A DNA stretch of 37,292 bases from contig NZ_FOTL01000023.1 of assembly GCF_900114585.1 (NCBI RefSeq), positions 1 to 37,292 of the forward strand. The letters are read 5' to 3'. This document shows positions 25,688 through 33,785 of this stretch, in pieces. Within the stretch, counting starts at the first letter, position 1. Each line of letters starts with the position of its first letter. The notes beneath the pieces are model-generated. The model ran no database searches. It worked only from the letters and a program-made list of their open reading frames with translations, and had not been told where the DNA came from. A program made the translations under genes and the position numbers. This DNA is from Methanobrevibacter olleyae. Lineage in GTDB: Archaea > Methanobacteriota > Methanobacteria > Methanobacteriales > Methanobacteriaceae.

Positions 25688-25800
25688 TTTTTTAAAATAA
25701 AACTTTTTAAACTATTTTATTAAAAATAGGCCTTTTTTTAAAATAAAACTTTTTAAACTATTTTATTAAAAATAGGCCTTTTTTTAAAATAAAACTTTTT
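25688..25800. repeat. 46-base tandem repeat, about 2.4 copies
   Basis: Units recur at 25694, 25740 and 25786 (partial). Each full unit contains CTATTTTATTAAAAATAG, an inverted repeat. This is the third successive tandem array in the 341-base convergent gap 25490-25830. Confidence 0.9.
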
Positions 25801-25811
25801 ATATATTTATA

Positions 25812-25849
25812 AAGAATATTAAAAAAGTATTTAATAAAATATTAATTCT
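25812..25849 (-). terminator. Hairpin around the stop of the SelA-like gene
   Basis: Arms AAGAATATT (25812-25820) and AATATTAATTCTT (25837-25849, with two bulged A). The stop codon (25831-25833) lies in the loop. Confidence 0.4.
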
Positions 25850-26991
25850 TTTGATTTCTCTATATCCTGAGATAAAATTAATAATTTTTCAAAGGAAGAA
25901 TCTATTTTTTCATACAATTGATTAAGATTCATATCTATTACATCTTGTGTAGATAAGTCAAAGCGGATTGAAACAGATGCTCCAGGCATACCTACTGCAG
26001 GTATTGTAATAATACCATAATCCTTTAACAGAATCATAGCCCATAAGAAACAACAATCTTTATCTGAAAGCTCTGTCTTAATATCTAATTTCTTCAATTG
26101 TTTTTTAAGTGACAATTCACTTACATTAACACCAGTTGGTGTTTTTTCAAACATTTCATATTTTTTACTTAATAGATTAAAAAATTCTTCCTTTCTAGAA
26201 ATAGCTTTAACCAAATTATCCTCAGTATAATTCTTTATAGCATTAACCATAGCTAAAATTAATGGAGGCTGAGCTTCAAGGCCAAATTGATTAGCTTTAA
26301 TCTTTACTTCATTAATTAAATCTTCCCTACCTGCCATCAATCCCCCTCTAGGACCAGGCATTAATTTATCTGTACTAGTTACTACTAAGTCTGCTCCAAG
26401 TTCTGTAGCTTTATTTTGCTTAAATACTGCAGTTCTAAGCCTTGCACCTGAAGCATCATCAACTAAAACAGGAACATCCTTTTCATGTGCCATATCAATA
26501 ACTTCTTTAAATAAATCTTCATCAATAACCTTATGATCCATTGTAGAACCTGTTATGACAACTAAAGAACTGTTCTCAGGAATAGTGAATTTATCAATCT
26601 CAACAAATTCATCATAACTTGCTCCAACTATCTCACAAGACCTTGGAATAGAAGGGTGTGCAGGAAACTCAGCTAAAAAATGACTAACATGCTCTCCCTT
26701 TTTTACTAAAGCTAAAATACTTGCTAAGATTCCAGAGCTTGTCCTATTGACTGCTAAAACCTTTTCTCCCCCAAGATGTTCTTTTCCTACAATTTGAAGC
26801 TCATCTTCAAAAATAGCTGGACCAACATAAGTTTCTAAGAGATTCAATTCTTCATCGCTTGCTATAAAACCACCAGAAAGGCCAGTAACATCGTATAAAG
26901 AATCCCTACCTTCATTATTAATAATTTCTTTTATAATTTTAAGAGCAGATTCTCTTTTTTTAACTTCATCTAATGAACTATTGACAATCAT
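25831..26991 (-). CDS. SelA-like PLP-dependent protein (MJ0158 family)
   Basis: 386 aa. Fold-type I PLP enzyme related to bacterial SelA. VNRTSSGILA (81-90), PVLVDDASGAR (174-184; Asp for the pyridine nitrogen) and TSTDKLMPGPRGG (205-217; Lys209 as the likely Schiff-base lysine) are visible. The archaeal MJ0158 family does not make Sec-tRNA as far as known, and its true substrate is unresolved. Start at ATG 26991 with AAAGG upstream; codons further upstream to 27063 (TTG) would add a 24-residue Phe/Ile-rich stretch that looks like untranslated AT-rich leader. Confidence 0.87.
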   Translation of the reverse strand: MIVNSSLDEVKKRESALKIIKEIINNEGRDSLYDVTGLSGGFIASDEELNLLETYVGPAIFEDELQIVGKEHLGGEKVLAVNRTSSGILASILALVKKGEHVSHFLAEFPAHPSIPRSCEIVGASYDEFVEIDKFTIPENSSLVVITGSTMDHKVIDEDLFKEVIDMAHEKDVPVLVDDASGARLRTAVFKQNKATELGADLVVTSTDKLMPGPRGGLMAGREDLINEVKIKANQFGLEAQPPLILAMVNAIKNYTEDNLVKAISRKEEFFNLLSKKYEMFEKTPTGVNVSELSLKKQLKKLDIKTELSDKDCCFLWAMILLKDYGIITIPAVGMPGASVSIRFDLSTQDVIDMNLNQLYEKIDSSFEKLLILSQDIEKSKELIFY

Positions 26992-27142
26992 GATAAAACC
27001 TTTAATAAAGAAATATTTGAAAACAAAAAAAATAAAATTAATCCAATTAATAAAAAAAAACAAATTATGGAATAAGTAATTAAAGTAAAAAAATAATATT
27101 GTTAAAAAAATTAAAAAATTAGCAATGAAAAATGAATTAAAG

Positions 27143-27163
27143 TTTAGAAGGATTTATTCTAAA
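27143..27163 (-). terminator. Stop-codon hairpin of the 105-aa gene
   Basis: Arms TTTAGAA (27143-27149) and TTCTAAA (27157-27163); the loop contains the stop codon (27154-27156). Confidence 0.4.
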
Positions 27164-27471
27164 AGTTTTAACTCGAAATCAGAAAATGAATCAATGATTA
27201 TTTTTAAATCTTTTTCTGAAATATCCATTTGAGTAAATTGATCCTCTTCAGAGTAACCATATTCTGCAAATACAATATTTCCATCGGGATTAGTGTATAA
27301 GGTAATCATGTCATCTTGTTTTTCTGGATTTTTATTAGGTAGACTTATAGTAAAAGAAAGACCTAATTGATTGAAGAATTTCTCTTTTTCTTCTTCATCC
27401 TTATTGCATTTTTTTAATTTTCTAATTCTTGATTTAAACTTTTTCTCAGCTGCTTCCTCAATACTCGCCAT
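27154..27471 (-). CDS. Hypothetical protein, 105 aa
   Basis: I do not recognise this protein. It starts with a charged helix (ASIEEAAEKKFKSRIRKLKKC), has a central strand-like FTISLPNKN and MITLYTNPDGNIVFAEYGY, and ends in a helix (ISEKDLKIIIDSFSDFELKLL). No membrane segment or signal peptide, so it is probably cytoplasmic. The gene looks real: ATG 27471 is preceded by GGTGATATA, and its composition matches neighbouring genes. It lies upstream of the SelA-like gene on the same strand, with a 90-base gap. Confidence 0.7.
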   Translation of the reverse strand: MASIEEAAEKKFKSRIRKLKKCNKDEEEKEKFFNQLGLSFTISLPNKNPEKQDDMITLYTNPDGNIVFAEYGYSEEDQFTQMDISEKDLKIIIDSFSDFELKLLE

Positions 27472-27641
27472 TATATCACCAAAATAATCATAAAATTTTT
27501 AAATAGGTAATCTGATAAAAATTAAATTTATAGATTATTATGATATTTAAAATAATTAGTATATAAAGATTTACATAATAATCACTTCAGCTTTTTTAGA
27601 AACTGATTTATAAGAATTATCTCAAGTAAATTAGGTGTAAA

Positions 27642-27810
27642 TTTATAAGTTCTCCCAGGTGATAAAATTACTTTAACTTTTACAATAGCATTGTTTATAA
27701 GTTCTCCCAGGTGATAAAATTACTTTAACTTTTACAATACCATTGGAATTTGTTTCAGTAGCATATTTTTTACCATTAACAGTGATAGTAATACTTTTAT
27801 CTTTAATAAG
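27642..27810 (-). pseudogene. Fragment of an adhesin-like Ig-repeat protein
   Basis: Read on the minus strand, 27810 to about 27700 encodes KDKSITITVNGKKYATETNS followed by NGIVKVKVILSPGRTYK, the same kind of domain as the adhesin-like C-terminus at 36934-37292. A 52-base tandem duplication (27642 and 27694; one mismatch) shifts the frame and brings in a stop. There is no start or upstream open frame (a stop lies just before it). It is a remnant behind the fumarase gene in the gap 27472-27843; 27472-27640 holds nothing else that I can identify. Confidence 0.7.
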
Positions 27811-27843
27811 TTTTACTTATAGCATTATATTTAATTAAATTAA

Positions 27844-28395
27844 TTAGTCATAAAGGCTCTTTCCTTCACTGTCCATTGCTACAATCAAAGGACCGAAAGA
27901 ATCAACATCCAAATCCCAAATAGCTTCAGGCATTCCGAGATCTAACCACTTTACTCCTTTAATTTCATTAACTTTATCAACATATAATGCTGCACAGCCA
28001 CCAGTTGCTACAACATAAACTGCATTATTTCTTTTTAAAGCTTCTCTAACAGAATCATCCATTCCGCCTTTGCCAATTATAATCTTAGCACCCATATCTA
28101 AAACATCCGCCTCATAAGGATTCATCCTCATAGAAGTGGTTGGGCCTACAGCAACCATTTTATATTTAGGTTCAGAAATAGAATTGGAATCTTCATTGAT
28201 TCCTTTTTCCTCTTTAATAATAGGTCCTGCATGGAATAAAACTGCTCCTTTAATATCACAAGGAGCACCTTCTTCTAATATTCTTTTATGTGCTTGGTCT
28301 CTTGCAGTTAAAATCTGGCCAGAGATTGTAATAACATCTCCAGCTTTTAATTGATTAATATCATCATCACTAATAGGTGTATTTAATTCTATCAT
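27844..28395 (-). CDS. Fumarate hydratase class I, beta (C-terminal) subunit
   Basis: 183 aa. In methanogens the class I iron-sulfur fumarase is split in two; this is the part without the cluster cysteines of the alpha subunit. [24 protein letters not shown] (16-39), [18 protein letters not shown], and GKGGMDD are family motifs. It hydrates fumarate to malate (or the reverse) in the incomplete reductive TCA pathway, so it shares a pathway with pycA. The alpha subunit gene is not in this window. Start ATG 28395 follows GGTGAG. Confidence 0.93.
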   Translation of the reverse strand: MIELNTPISDDDINQLKAGDVITISGQILTARDQAHKRILEEGAPCDIKGAVLFHAGPIIKEEKGINEDSNSISEPKYKMVAVGPTTSMRMNPYEADVLDMGAKIIIGKGGMDDSVREALKRNNAVYVVATGGCAALYVDKVNEIKGVKWLDLGMPEAIWDLDVDSFGPLIVAMDSEGKSLYD

Positions 28396-28451
28396 AAACT
28401 CACCAAATAATTTTTCAATAAAATAAGATAATATATAATTAAACAGTATAA

Positions 28452-28465
28452 GTTTTATATAAAAA
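28452..28465 (-). promoter_or_regulatory. Likely TATA box of the fumarase gene
   Basis: Minus strand reads TTTTTATATAAAAC here, 57-70 bases before the start codon; transcription would start near 28430. Confidence 0.4.
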
Positions 28466-28485
28466 CTTCCATATATTATAATATT

Positions 28486-28533
28486 AGTATTATATATCTT
28501 TATAATATGAGTATTATATATCTTTTATAATAT
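28486..28533. repeat. Two-copy tandem repeat, period 24
   Basis: AGTATTATATATCTT occurs at 28486 and 28510, each followed by a TATAATAT segment. Confidence 0.75.
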
Positions 28534-28623
28534 ATAACAATATGATATTTAACGATTTATTTTAATTTCAAATTACACCAGCAATTAAAAAAGCAAAAAT
28601 AAATTAAAATTAGCTGCATAATA

Positions 28624-28715
28624 AAAAAATAAAAATAAATCTTGATTATGTATATATAAAAAATAAAAATAAATCTTGATTATGTATATATAAAAAATAA
28701 AAATAAATCAAAATT
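28624..28715 (+). repeat. 34-base tandem repeat with TATA box, 2 copies plus partial
   Basis: AAATCTTGATTATGTATATA recurs at 34-base spacing (about 28638 and 28672). A partial third unit follows in which the TTGATTATG part is replaced. Confidence 0.8.
28685..28694 (+). promoter_or_regulatory. Likely TATA box of the DUF2070 gene
   Basis: TATATATAAA 57-66 bases before the start codon; an identical box 34 bases upstream (28651-28660) results from the tandem duplication. Confidence 0.4.
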
Positions 28716-28750
28716 AACTGTATAATAAAAAATAAAAGGTCTGATTATTA

Positions 28751-30568
28751 ATGTCCAGTATGAGTAGTGTAGCAGGATTATCAAAATATATAAGAACGTT
28801 ACCTAAAGCTAAAAGCTCCTTACTAATAATAGTTGTAATGAGTTTTATTTTAGGATCTATACTATTTTTATTAAAACCTGTAAGTATAGGAAGCATACTA
28901 GAAAACTTACTTTATGGAGGAGCATTTGGTTTTATTGTTTTCGGACTTCCTGCAATAATAACTGGTTCTACAGACCAAAAATGGGTATATTCCCTTAATG
29001 GAATAAACCTTAAAGCAAAGCATTCTATGTTTTTGGCACTTGTTTCTATGACAATTGCAGGTATTGTAAGTATTCTTGGAACTATATTAGGGCATTTTGT
29101 AGATGTTGATTTATTTGTTAACTCAATATTATTCGGTTCTGTTTTTGCATTTGCATTCAATATTCTTGTTATATGGAGTACAACTAGAATAAAACTATTT
29201 AAATCAGTGATCATTGCTATTATCCAACCATTACTCATGATTGGAATGTTAATTATTACAAGCTTTTTAAATAATATTGAAACTGTATTTGAACTTGGAA
29301 TAATTGGGACAATATTGAAAGTGATAACAGCTAGTATAATATTTTTACTTGCAATTTACTCATTTATTAGAGTGGTAGAGTCTCCTATGAAGAAAAACTT
29401 AGGATTCGGAGTATTAGAAATTCTCAGTTACTTCATTTTACATATGAATGAAGGATCAGACACCATAGAAGATTTATTTGACAATGTTGGAGAAGCTATT
29501 GATACTATTGTAGGTGTTGCAAGCTTTAGAAGATTAGATGGAAGTATAAAAGCACTGTTCATAAGTCCATGTGTACACCCTGGACCTCTTGGAGATATTG
29601 GAGGTTCTAATATGCCAACTATATTAGCAGATAGATTTGATGCATTTACAATGGTTGCCCACGGACCATCTACCCACGACTTTAACCCAGTTTCAAGAAA
29701 AGAAATTGTTAAGATTGAAGAAGCCGTTAGAAAAGCATTAGATACTATGGAGTACTCTGGAAAAGCAAGCCGATTTATTAGGTATTCCCATAAAAAAGCA
29801 AATATTGGCATACAATTCTTTAAAAATGGAACAATTATGTTATCTACATTTGCTCCGTCAGGTAGCGATGATATTGAATATGCAGTAGGGCTTGCAGCAA
29901 TGATTGAAAGCCAGAAAGAAATAGGTACTGAAAATAACATTTTAGTTGATTGTCATAATTCATTTAATGAAGAAAAAGGAGGAGTTCTTCCAGGAAATCC
30001 AGAATTATTCCAATTACTTGATACAATCAAGTTAATAAATCCTCTAGATTTAGAACATGAGATTAAGGTTGGTTGTTATCATACAGACCTTGGAGGATTT
30101 GATAAACATCAAGGAATTGGGGAAAGTGGTTTAAAAACTATGGTGATTGAGGTCAACGGGCAAAGAACTGCTTATGTATTGTTTGATTCTAATAATATGG
30201 AACTTGGCTATAGAGAAACCATATTTAATGCTGTAAAAGACTTGGATATTGATGAAATTGAAGTTATGACAACTGATACCCATACAGTTAATACTTTATC
30301 TGCAGGATACAATCCTGTAGGAACTGTTGAAAAAGAAAAAATAATTGATTATGTAAAACTTTCAATTATGGAAGCTATTAGAGATTTAGAGCCTGTTGAA
30401 GCTGGAACCAATACTGAAAGAATTTTAAATCTTAAAACATTCGGCCCAAATAATTCAACAGAACTTATTTCAACTATCAGTTCCATTGTAGCTGTAAGTA
30501 AGATAATTGCACCTTTAACATTCATAATAGCAATTATTTTTGTATTCATTTGGATATTTTTATTTTAA
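28751..30568 (+). CDS. DUF2070 family membrane protein
   Basis: 605 aa. Residues 1-210 contain about six membrane segments. Residues 225-580 form a soluble, probably cytoplasmic domain, and a last membrane helix closes the protein (about 582-603). The soluble domain has conserved-looking polar clusters: CVHPGP (274-279), HGPSTHD (304-310), DCHN (400-403) and DTHTVN (509-514), which look like a metal-binding active site. The family is restricted to archaea as far as I know, and its function is not established. Divergent from fumarase. The start is preceded by AAAGGT at somewhat long distance; a second ATG at codon 4 is possible. Confidence 0.82.
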   Translation: MSSMSSVAGLSKYIRTLPKAKSSLLIIVVMSFILGSILFLLKPVSIGSILENLLYGGAFGFIVFGLPAIITGSTDQKWVYSLNGINLKAKHSMFLALVSMTIAGIVSILGTILGHFVDVDLFVNSILFGSVFAFAFNILVIWSTTRIKLFKSVIIAIIQPLLMIGMLIITSFLNNIETVFELGIIGTILKVITASIIFLLAIYSFIRVVESPMKKNLGFGVLEILSYFILHMNEGSDTIEDLFDNVGEAIDTIVGVASFRRLDGSIKALFISPCVHPGPLGDIGGSNMPTILADRFDAFTMVAHGPSTHDFNPVSRKEIVKIEEAVRKALDTMEYSGKASRFIRYSHKKANIGIQFFKNGTIMLSTFAPSGSDDIEYAVGLAAMIESQKEIGTENNILVDCHNSFNEEKGGVLPGNPELFQLLDTIKLINPLDLEHEIKVGCYHTDLGGFDKHQGIGESGLKTMVIEVNGQRTAYVLFDSNNMELGYRETIFNAVKDLDIDEIEVMTTDTHTVNTLSAGYNPVGTVEKEKIIDYVKLSIMEAIRDLEPVEAGTNTERILNLKTFGPNNSTELISTISSIVAVSKIIAPLTFIIAIIFVFIWIFLF

Positions 30569-30594
30569 ATTATGAATTTAATTTATAATTTAAA
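30564..30594 (+). terminator. Stop-codon hairpin of the DUF2070 gene
   Basis: Perfect 10-base arms TTTAAATTAT (30564-30573) and ATAATTTAAA (30585-30594). The TAA stop (30566-30568) is in the first arm. Confidence 0.45.
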
Positions 30595-30941
30595 TTAGGG
30601 CTTAAATTATTAATATTTAATTCTTTAATTAATTAATATTTAATTTTTTAATTAAATTATTTTTTTATCTTATTTTTTAATTGTTTTATTTTCTTTAGAT
30701 TTATTTTTCTTGATTGATTTATTTTTTAAAAATACATTTATCTTTTAAATCTTTTACTTATTTTAATAGAGTTATTTTTTTAAAATTATCAATAAAGAGA
30801 ATGCTCAATTAAAATAAGAAAAATATGGAAAAAATTTAAAAATAGTGATAAGTGAAAAATAGAAAAAATATAGAAAAAATTTAAAAATAGTAATATAAAG
30901 TTAAAAATAGATAAAATAAATAAAAAAAGAAAACTAATCAT
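30569..30941. other. Convergent gap after the DUF2070 gene
   Basis: About 370 bases, extremely AT-rich, with many T-runs on the plus strand (30650-30780) that could terminate plus-strand transcription. Hairpins at both ends cover the two stop codons. No gene seen. Confidence 0.55.
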
Positions 30942-30957
30942 TTATAAATAATTAGTT
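30932..30957 (-). terminator. Stop-codon hairpin of the 90-aa membrane gene
   Basis: Arms AACTAAT (30932-30938) and ATTAGTT (30951-30957); the 12-base loop contains the stop codon (30942-30944). Confidence 0.4.
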
Positions 30958-31214
30958 AAAATAGTCCATAAAATGAACCAAAAGAATCCGAACGGAAGGA
31001 TTCCATCCCATAACCAAGTAGAAAACCCTTTAGCATCTTCACCATACAATTTTTGACAAAGTTGACCTACAAAATAAAGAATTACTACACCTATTACAAA
31101 AGCAAATACATGATTTGTAAATCCTAAGATTCCTATTGTAAATGCAGTAGCTATAAGAGCTGCAGCAACTGCTGCAACAAGATGAATTGATACAATTTTA
31201 ACAGTGACATCCAT
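30942..31214 (-). CDS. Small membrane protein, 90 aa (possibly DUF5379)
   Basis: Three likely membrane helices: about 8-28 (HLVAAVAAALIATAFTIG), 33-52 (NHVFAFVIGVVILYFVGQL) and 68-88 (WLWDGILPFGFFWFILWTIL), with a short charged loop (QKLYGEDAKGF) between the second and third. It resembles small Methanobrevibacter proteins filed as DUF5379, but I am not certain of that assignment. Function unknown. ATG 31214 has a strong GGAGGAAAA upstream. It stands alone between two long gaps. Confidence 0.7.
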   Translation of the reverse strand: MDVTVKIVSIHLVAAVAAALIATAFTIGILGFTNHVFAFVIGVVILYFVGQLCQKLYGEDAKGFSTWLWDGILPFGFFWFILWTILTNYL

Positions 31215-31589
31215 TAATTTTCCTCCAATAATAAAAATAAAAATAAATTAATTTTGAATTTAAATAAATTTTTAATTTTGATTTTAAATTTTGAATTTAA
31301 ATAAATTTTTAATTTTGATTTTAAATAAAAGTTTATTAATTAGTTTTGAATATAATTATAAAATTTAGATTATAAAATTTTAGAATATAAAAAATTATTA
31401 AAATAATATTAAATCATATAAAAACTATAATTATAACTATAACTATAATTATATAAGTTGATATAATATATAAAATATTGCATGAAATTTATAAAATAAT
31501 TATTCTAAATAAAAACTATTTAAAAAAATAAACCTTTTAATTTAACTAAACCTAATTTAATTTTTTTAATATAAATCAAAGTGAGAAAT
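31215..31589. other. Divergent promoter region, 90-aa protein / rqcH
   Basis: About 375 AT-rich bases. It holds a 37-base two-copy repeat (31251-31324) and an ATAATTATAACTATAACTAT-like run near 31418-31452. ATATATAAAAT (31468-31478) is a possible plus-strand TATA box for rqcH. Confidence 0.5.
31251..31324. repeat. Two-copy tandem repeat, period 37
   Basis: ATTTTGAATTTAAATAAATT and the following 17 bases occur at 31251-31287 and 31288-31324 almost without change. Confidence 0.85.
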
Positions 31590-33602
31590 ATGAAATCAAT
31601 GTCAAATGTTGATATATATACAATATGTCAAGAATTAAATGATTCGTTAGTTGGTGCAAGAGTAGATAAATCATTCCAACCTACTAAAGATACAGTGGTT
31701 ATGAGATTCCATAAAGCAGGAGTTGGAAGATTAGATCTTGTAATACAAGCTGGAAAAAGAATCCATATAAGTCAATACCCATTAACAAATCCTCAAAATC
31801 CCCCAAATTTTCCAATGCTTTTAAGAAAAAGACTTAAAGGAGCTAATGTAGTAAGTATAAAACAGCATAACTTTGATAGAGTTGTAGAAATTAAAATGAA
31901 AAAAGAAGAAACTTACACACTTATCGTTGAATTATTTGCAAAAGGAAATATCATCTTACTTAATGAAGCTAATGAAATCATCCTACCTCTTAAAAGAAAA
32001 CATTGGAGTGATAGGGACATAAGCTCTAAAAAAGAATATCTTTTCCCTCAAGAACATGGAATTAATCCAATAACATTAACAATTGAAGAATTTAAAGAAA
32101 TAATATCCAATGGTGAAGATGAAGAAATTGTTAGAATCTTAGCAAAAAATGGTCTTGGAAGTTTATATGCAGAAGAGATAATGCTAGTTGCAGAAATAAC
32201 TAAGAAAGCCAATTGTTCTAATCTAAGCGGAGAAGAAATTATTACTATTTTCAATGCTTTAAAAACTGTTTTTGAACCTTTAGATGAAAAAAAATTCAGC
32301 CCCATGATTGTAAATAATAAAAAAGAAGTGGAAAAATTACAAGAAGAAAATCCTGATGAAAAATATAAAGCTAAAGAGGATGTTATTTCAATTAATATAA
32401 AACAATACAAAGGATTTGATAAAGAATCATTTAAGTCATTTAATGAAGCTTGTGATGAATTCTATTCATCTAAAGTAAAAAACGAAATAACAGACATTCA
32501 AGAATCTGCCTGGAATAAAAAAGTAAATAAATTCTCTAAAAGGCTTGAAAAACAAGAAAAAACCTTAAAAAATTTCAAAAAAACAATTGAAGATTCTCAA
32601 AAGAAAGGAGAGCTTCTTTTTACAAATTATGTTCAGATTGAAAATATTTTAAACGTGATAAAAGATGCAAGAGAAAAGGACTATGGATGGAAAGATATAG
32701 GACAAAGATTAAAAGATGCTAAGAAATCTGGAATGGAAGATGTACAAATATTTGAATCTATGGATCCCCTTGGAAATATTAGCTTAAAAATCGATGAGGC
32801 AATCATTAGACTAGATAGTAAAAAATCTATACCTGATAATGCGGAAGTTTATTATGAAAAAGCTAAAAAAGCAAAACGAAAAATAAAGGGAGCATTAATT
32901 GCTATTGAAAATACCAAACATCAATTAGCTGAGATGGAAGCTAAAAAAGAAAAAGCAATGTTAAATATTATGGTTCCACAGAAAAGAACTAAAAAGAATC
33001 TTAAATGGTATGAAAAATTAAGATGGTTTGTTTCAACTGAGGGAATCTTAGTTGTTTGTGGTAGAGATGCAACTACAAATGAGGGAGTTGTTAAGAAATA
33101 TCTAGAACAAAATGATGTTTATTTGCATGCGGATATACATGGTGCACCTTCAGTTGTAGCAAAAGTTCAATCTGATAAATTAAATGATAATTTGCTTAAA
33201 GAATTAGGGGAGTTCTCAGCTGCCTTTTCAAGTGCTTGGTCGAAAAACTTCACATCTCAAGATGTCTATTGGGTTGAGCCAGAGCAAGTTTCTAAAACTC
33301 CAGTTTCAGGTGAGTTTGTACCTAAAGGTGCATTTATCATTCGAGGACATAGAAACTACATTAGAGGCTGCAAACTTGAAATATCTATAGGCCTTGTAGA
33401 TTACGATGGTGAAAAGCGTATAATGGCTGGACCTACTGATGCAATGAAAACTCATACTAATAAATTTGTAACAATAAAACCAGGTTATACCAAAAAGGAA
33501 AAAATAGCTAAAGAAATATTGTCTAGAATTAATGAAGATAATAAATTAAGTTTAGATGATGTTGTAAGAGTATTACCTAGTGGAAAATGTGATTTCATTT
33601 AA
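31590..33602 (+). CDS. rqcH: Ribosome quality-control factor RqcH/NEMF (NFACT family)
   Basis: 670 aa. Binds stalled large subunits carrying peptidyl-tRNA and, in known members, drives C-terminal alanine tailing. NFACT-N: IYTICQELNDSLVGARVDK at the start and HNFDRV with Asp96-Arg97, the tailing-critical pair of the family. A coiled coil (about 305-365 and 425-470) follows. NFACT-R is near the C-terminus: VCGRDATTNE, DVYLHADIHGAPS. ATG 31590 chosen: the GTG at 31581 lies within the AAAGTGAG ribosome site. No short C-terminal NFACT-C domain as in eukaryotic NEMF. Confidence 0.93.
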   Translation: MKSMSNVDIYTICQELNDSLVGARVDKSFQPTKDTVVMRFHKAGVGRLDLVIQAGKRIHISQYPLTNPQNPPNFPMLLRKRLKGANVVSIKQHNFDRVVEIKMKKEETYTLIVELFAKGNIILLNEANEIILPLKRKHWSDRDISSKKEYLFPQEHGINPITLTIEEFKEIISNGEDEEIVRILAKNGLGSLYAEEIMLVAEITKKANCSNLSGEEIITIFNALKTVFEPLDEKKFSPMIVNNKKEVEKLQEENPDEKYKAKEDVISINIKQYKGFDKESFKSFNEACDEFYSSKVKNEITDIQESAWNKKVNKFSKRLEKQEKTLKNFKKTIEDSQKKGELLFTNYVQIENILNVIKDAREKDYGWKDIGQRLKDAKKSGMEDVQIFESMDPLGNISLKIDEAIIRLDSKKSIPDNAEVYYEKAKKAKRKIKGALIAIENTKHQLAEMEAKKEKAMLNIMVPQKRTKKNLKWYEKLRWFVSTEGILVVCGRDATTNEGVVKKYLEQNDVYLHADIHGAPSVVAKVQSDKLNDNLLKELGEFSAAFSSAWSKNFTSQDVYWVEPEQVSKTPVSGEFVPKGAFIIRGHRNYIRGCKLEISIGLVDYDGEKRIMAGPTDAMKTHTNKFVTIKPGYTKKEKIAKEILSRINEDNKLSLDDVVRVLPSGKCDFI

Positions 33603-33630
33603 ATCCATTTCCCATATTCTTTTTTTAAAA

Positions 33631-33715
33631 TAAAAAAATAGTTTAGAGGGAAAACTATTCAAAAAAAAGTTTAAAGCGAACCATTCCAAAAAAATAGTTT
33701 AGAATAAAAACTATT
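33631..33715. repeat. Three imperfect hairpin-forming repeats, about 28 bases
   Basis: Units at 33631-33660, 33661-33687 and 33688-33715. The first and third contain AATAGTTT...AAACTATT inverted pairs; the middle one has diverged. It lies between the convergent rqcH and UPF0173 genes. Confidence 0.75.
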
Positions 33716-33746
33716 AAAGTTAAAAAAATAGAAAAAATTTTAATCA

Positions 33747-33774
33747 AGGCTTTTGACCAAAGGTCAAAAAGCCT
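33747..33774. terminator. Palindromic element between convergent genes
   Basis: Arms AGGCTTTTGACC (33747-33758) and GGTCAAAAAGCCT (33762-33774; one extra A), loop AAA. On the minus strand it is followed by TGATTAAAATTTTTTC. Same family as the elements at 7361-7393 and about 708-730. Confidence 0.65.
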
Positions 33775-33785
33775 GAAAAACTTGT

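Larger units (their letters stand above)
28396..28750. other. Divergent promoter region, fumarase / DUF2070
   Basis: About 355 AT-rich bases with no gene. It contains a 24-base repeat (28486-28533), a 34-base repeat (28624-28715), and TATA boxes on both strands. Confidence 0.6.

Noticed and set aside
26992-27063. 24-residue hydrophobic N-terminal extension of the SelA-like protein
   Set aside because: It depends on a TTG start without a ribosome site and reads as translated AT-rich leader; the ATG at 26991 has AAAGG upstream.
30600-30930. A gene in the DUF2070 convergent gap
   Set aside because: No frame longer than a few dozen codons and no ribosome-binding site; composition is almost pure A/T.
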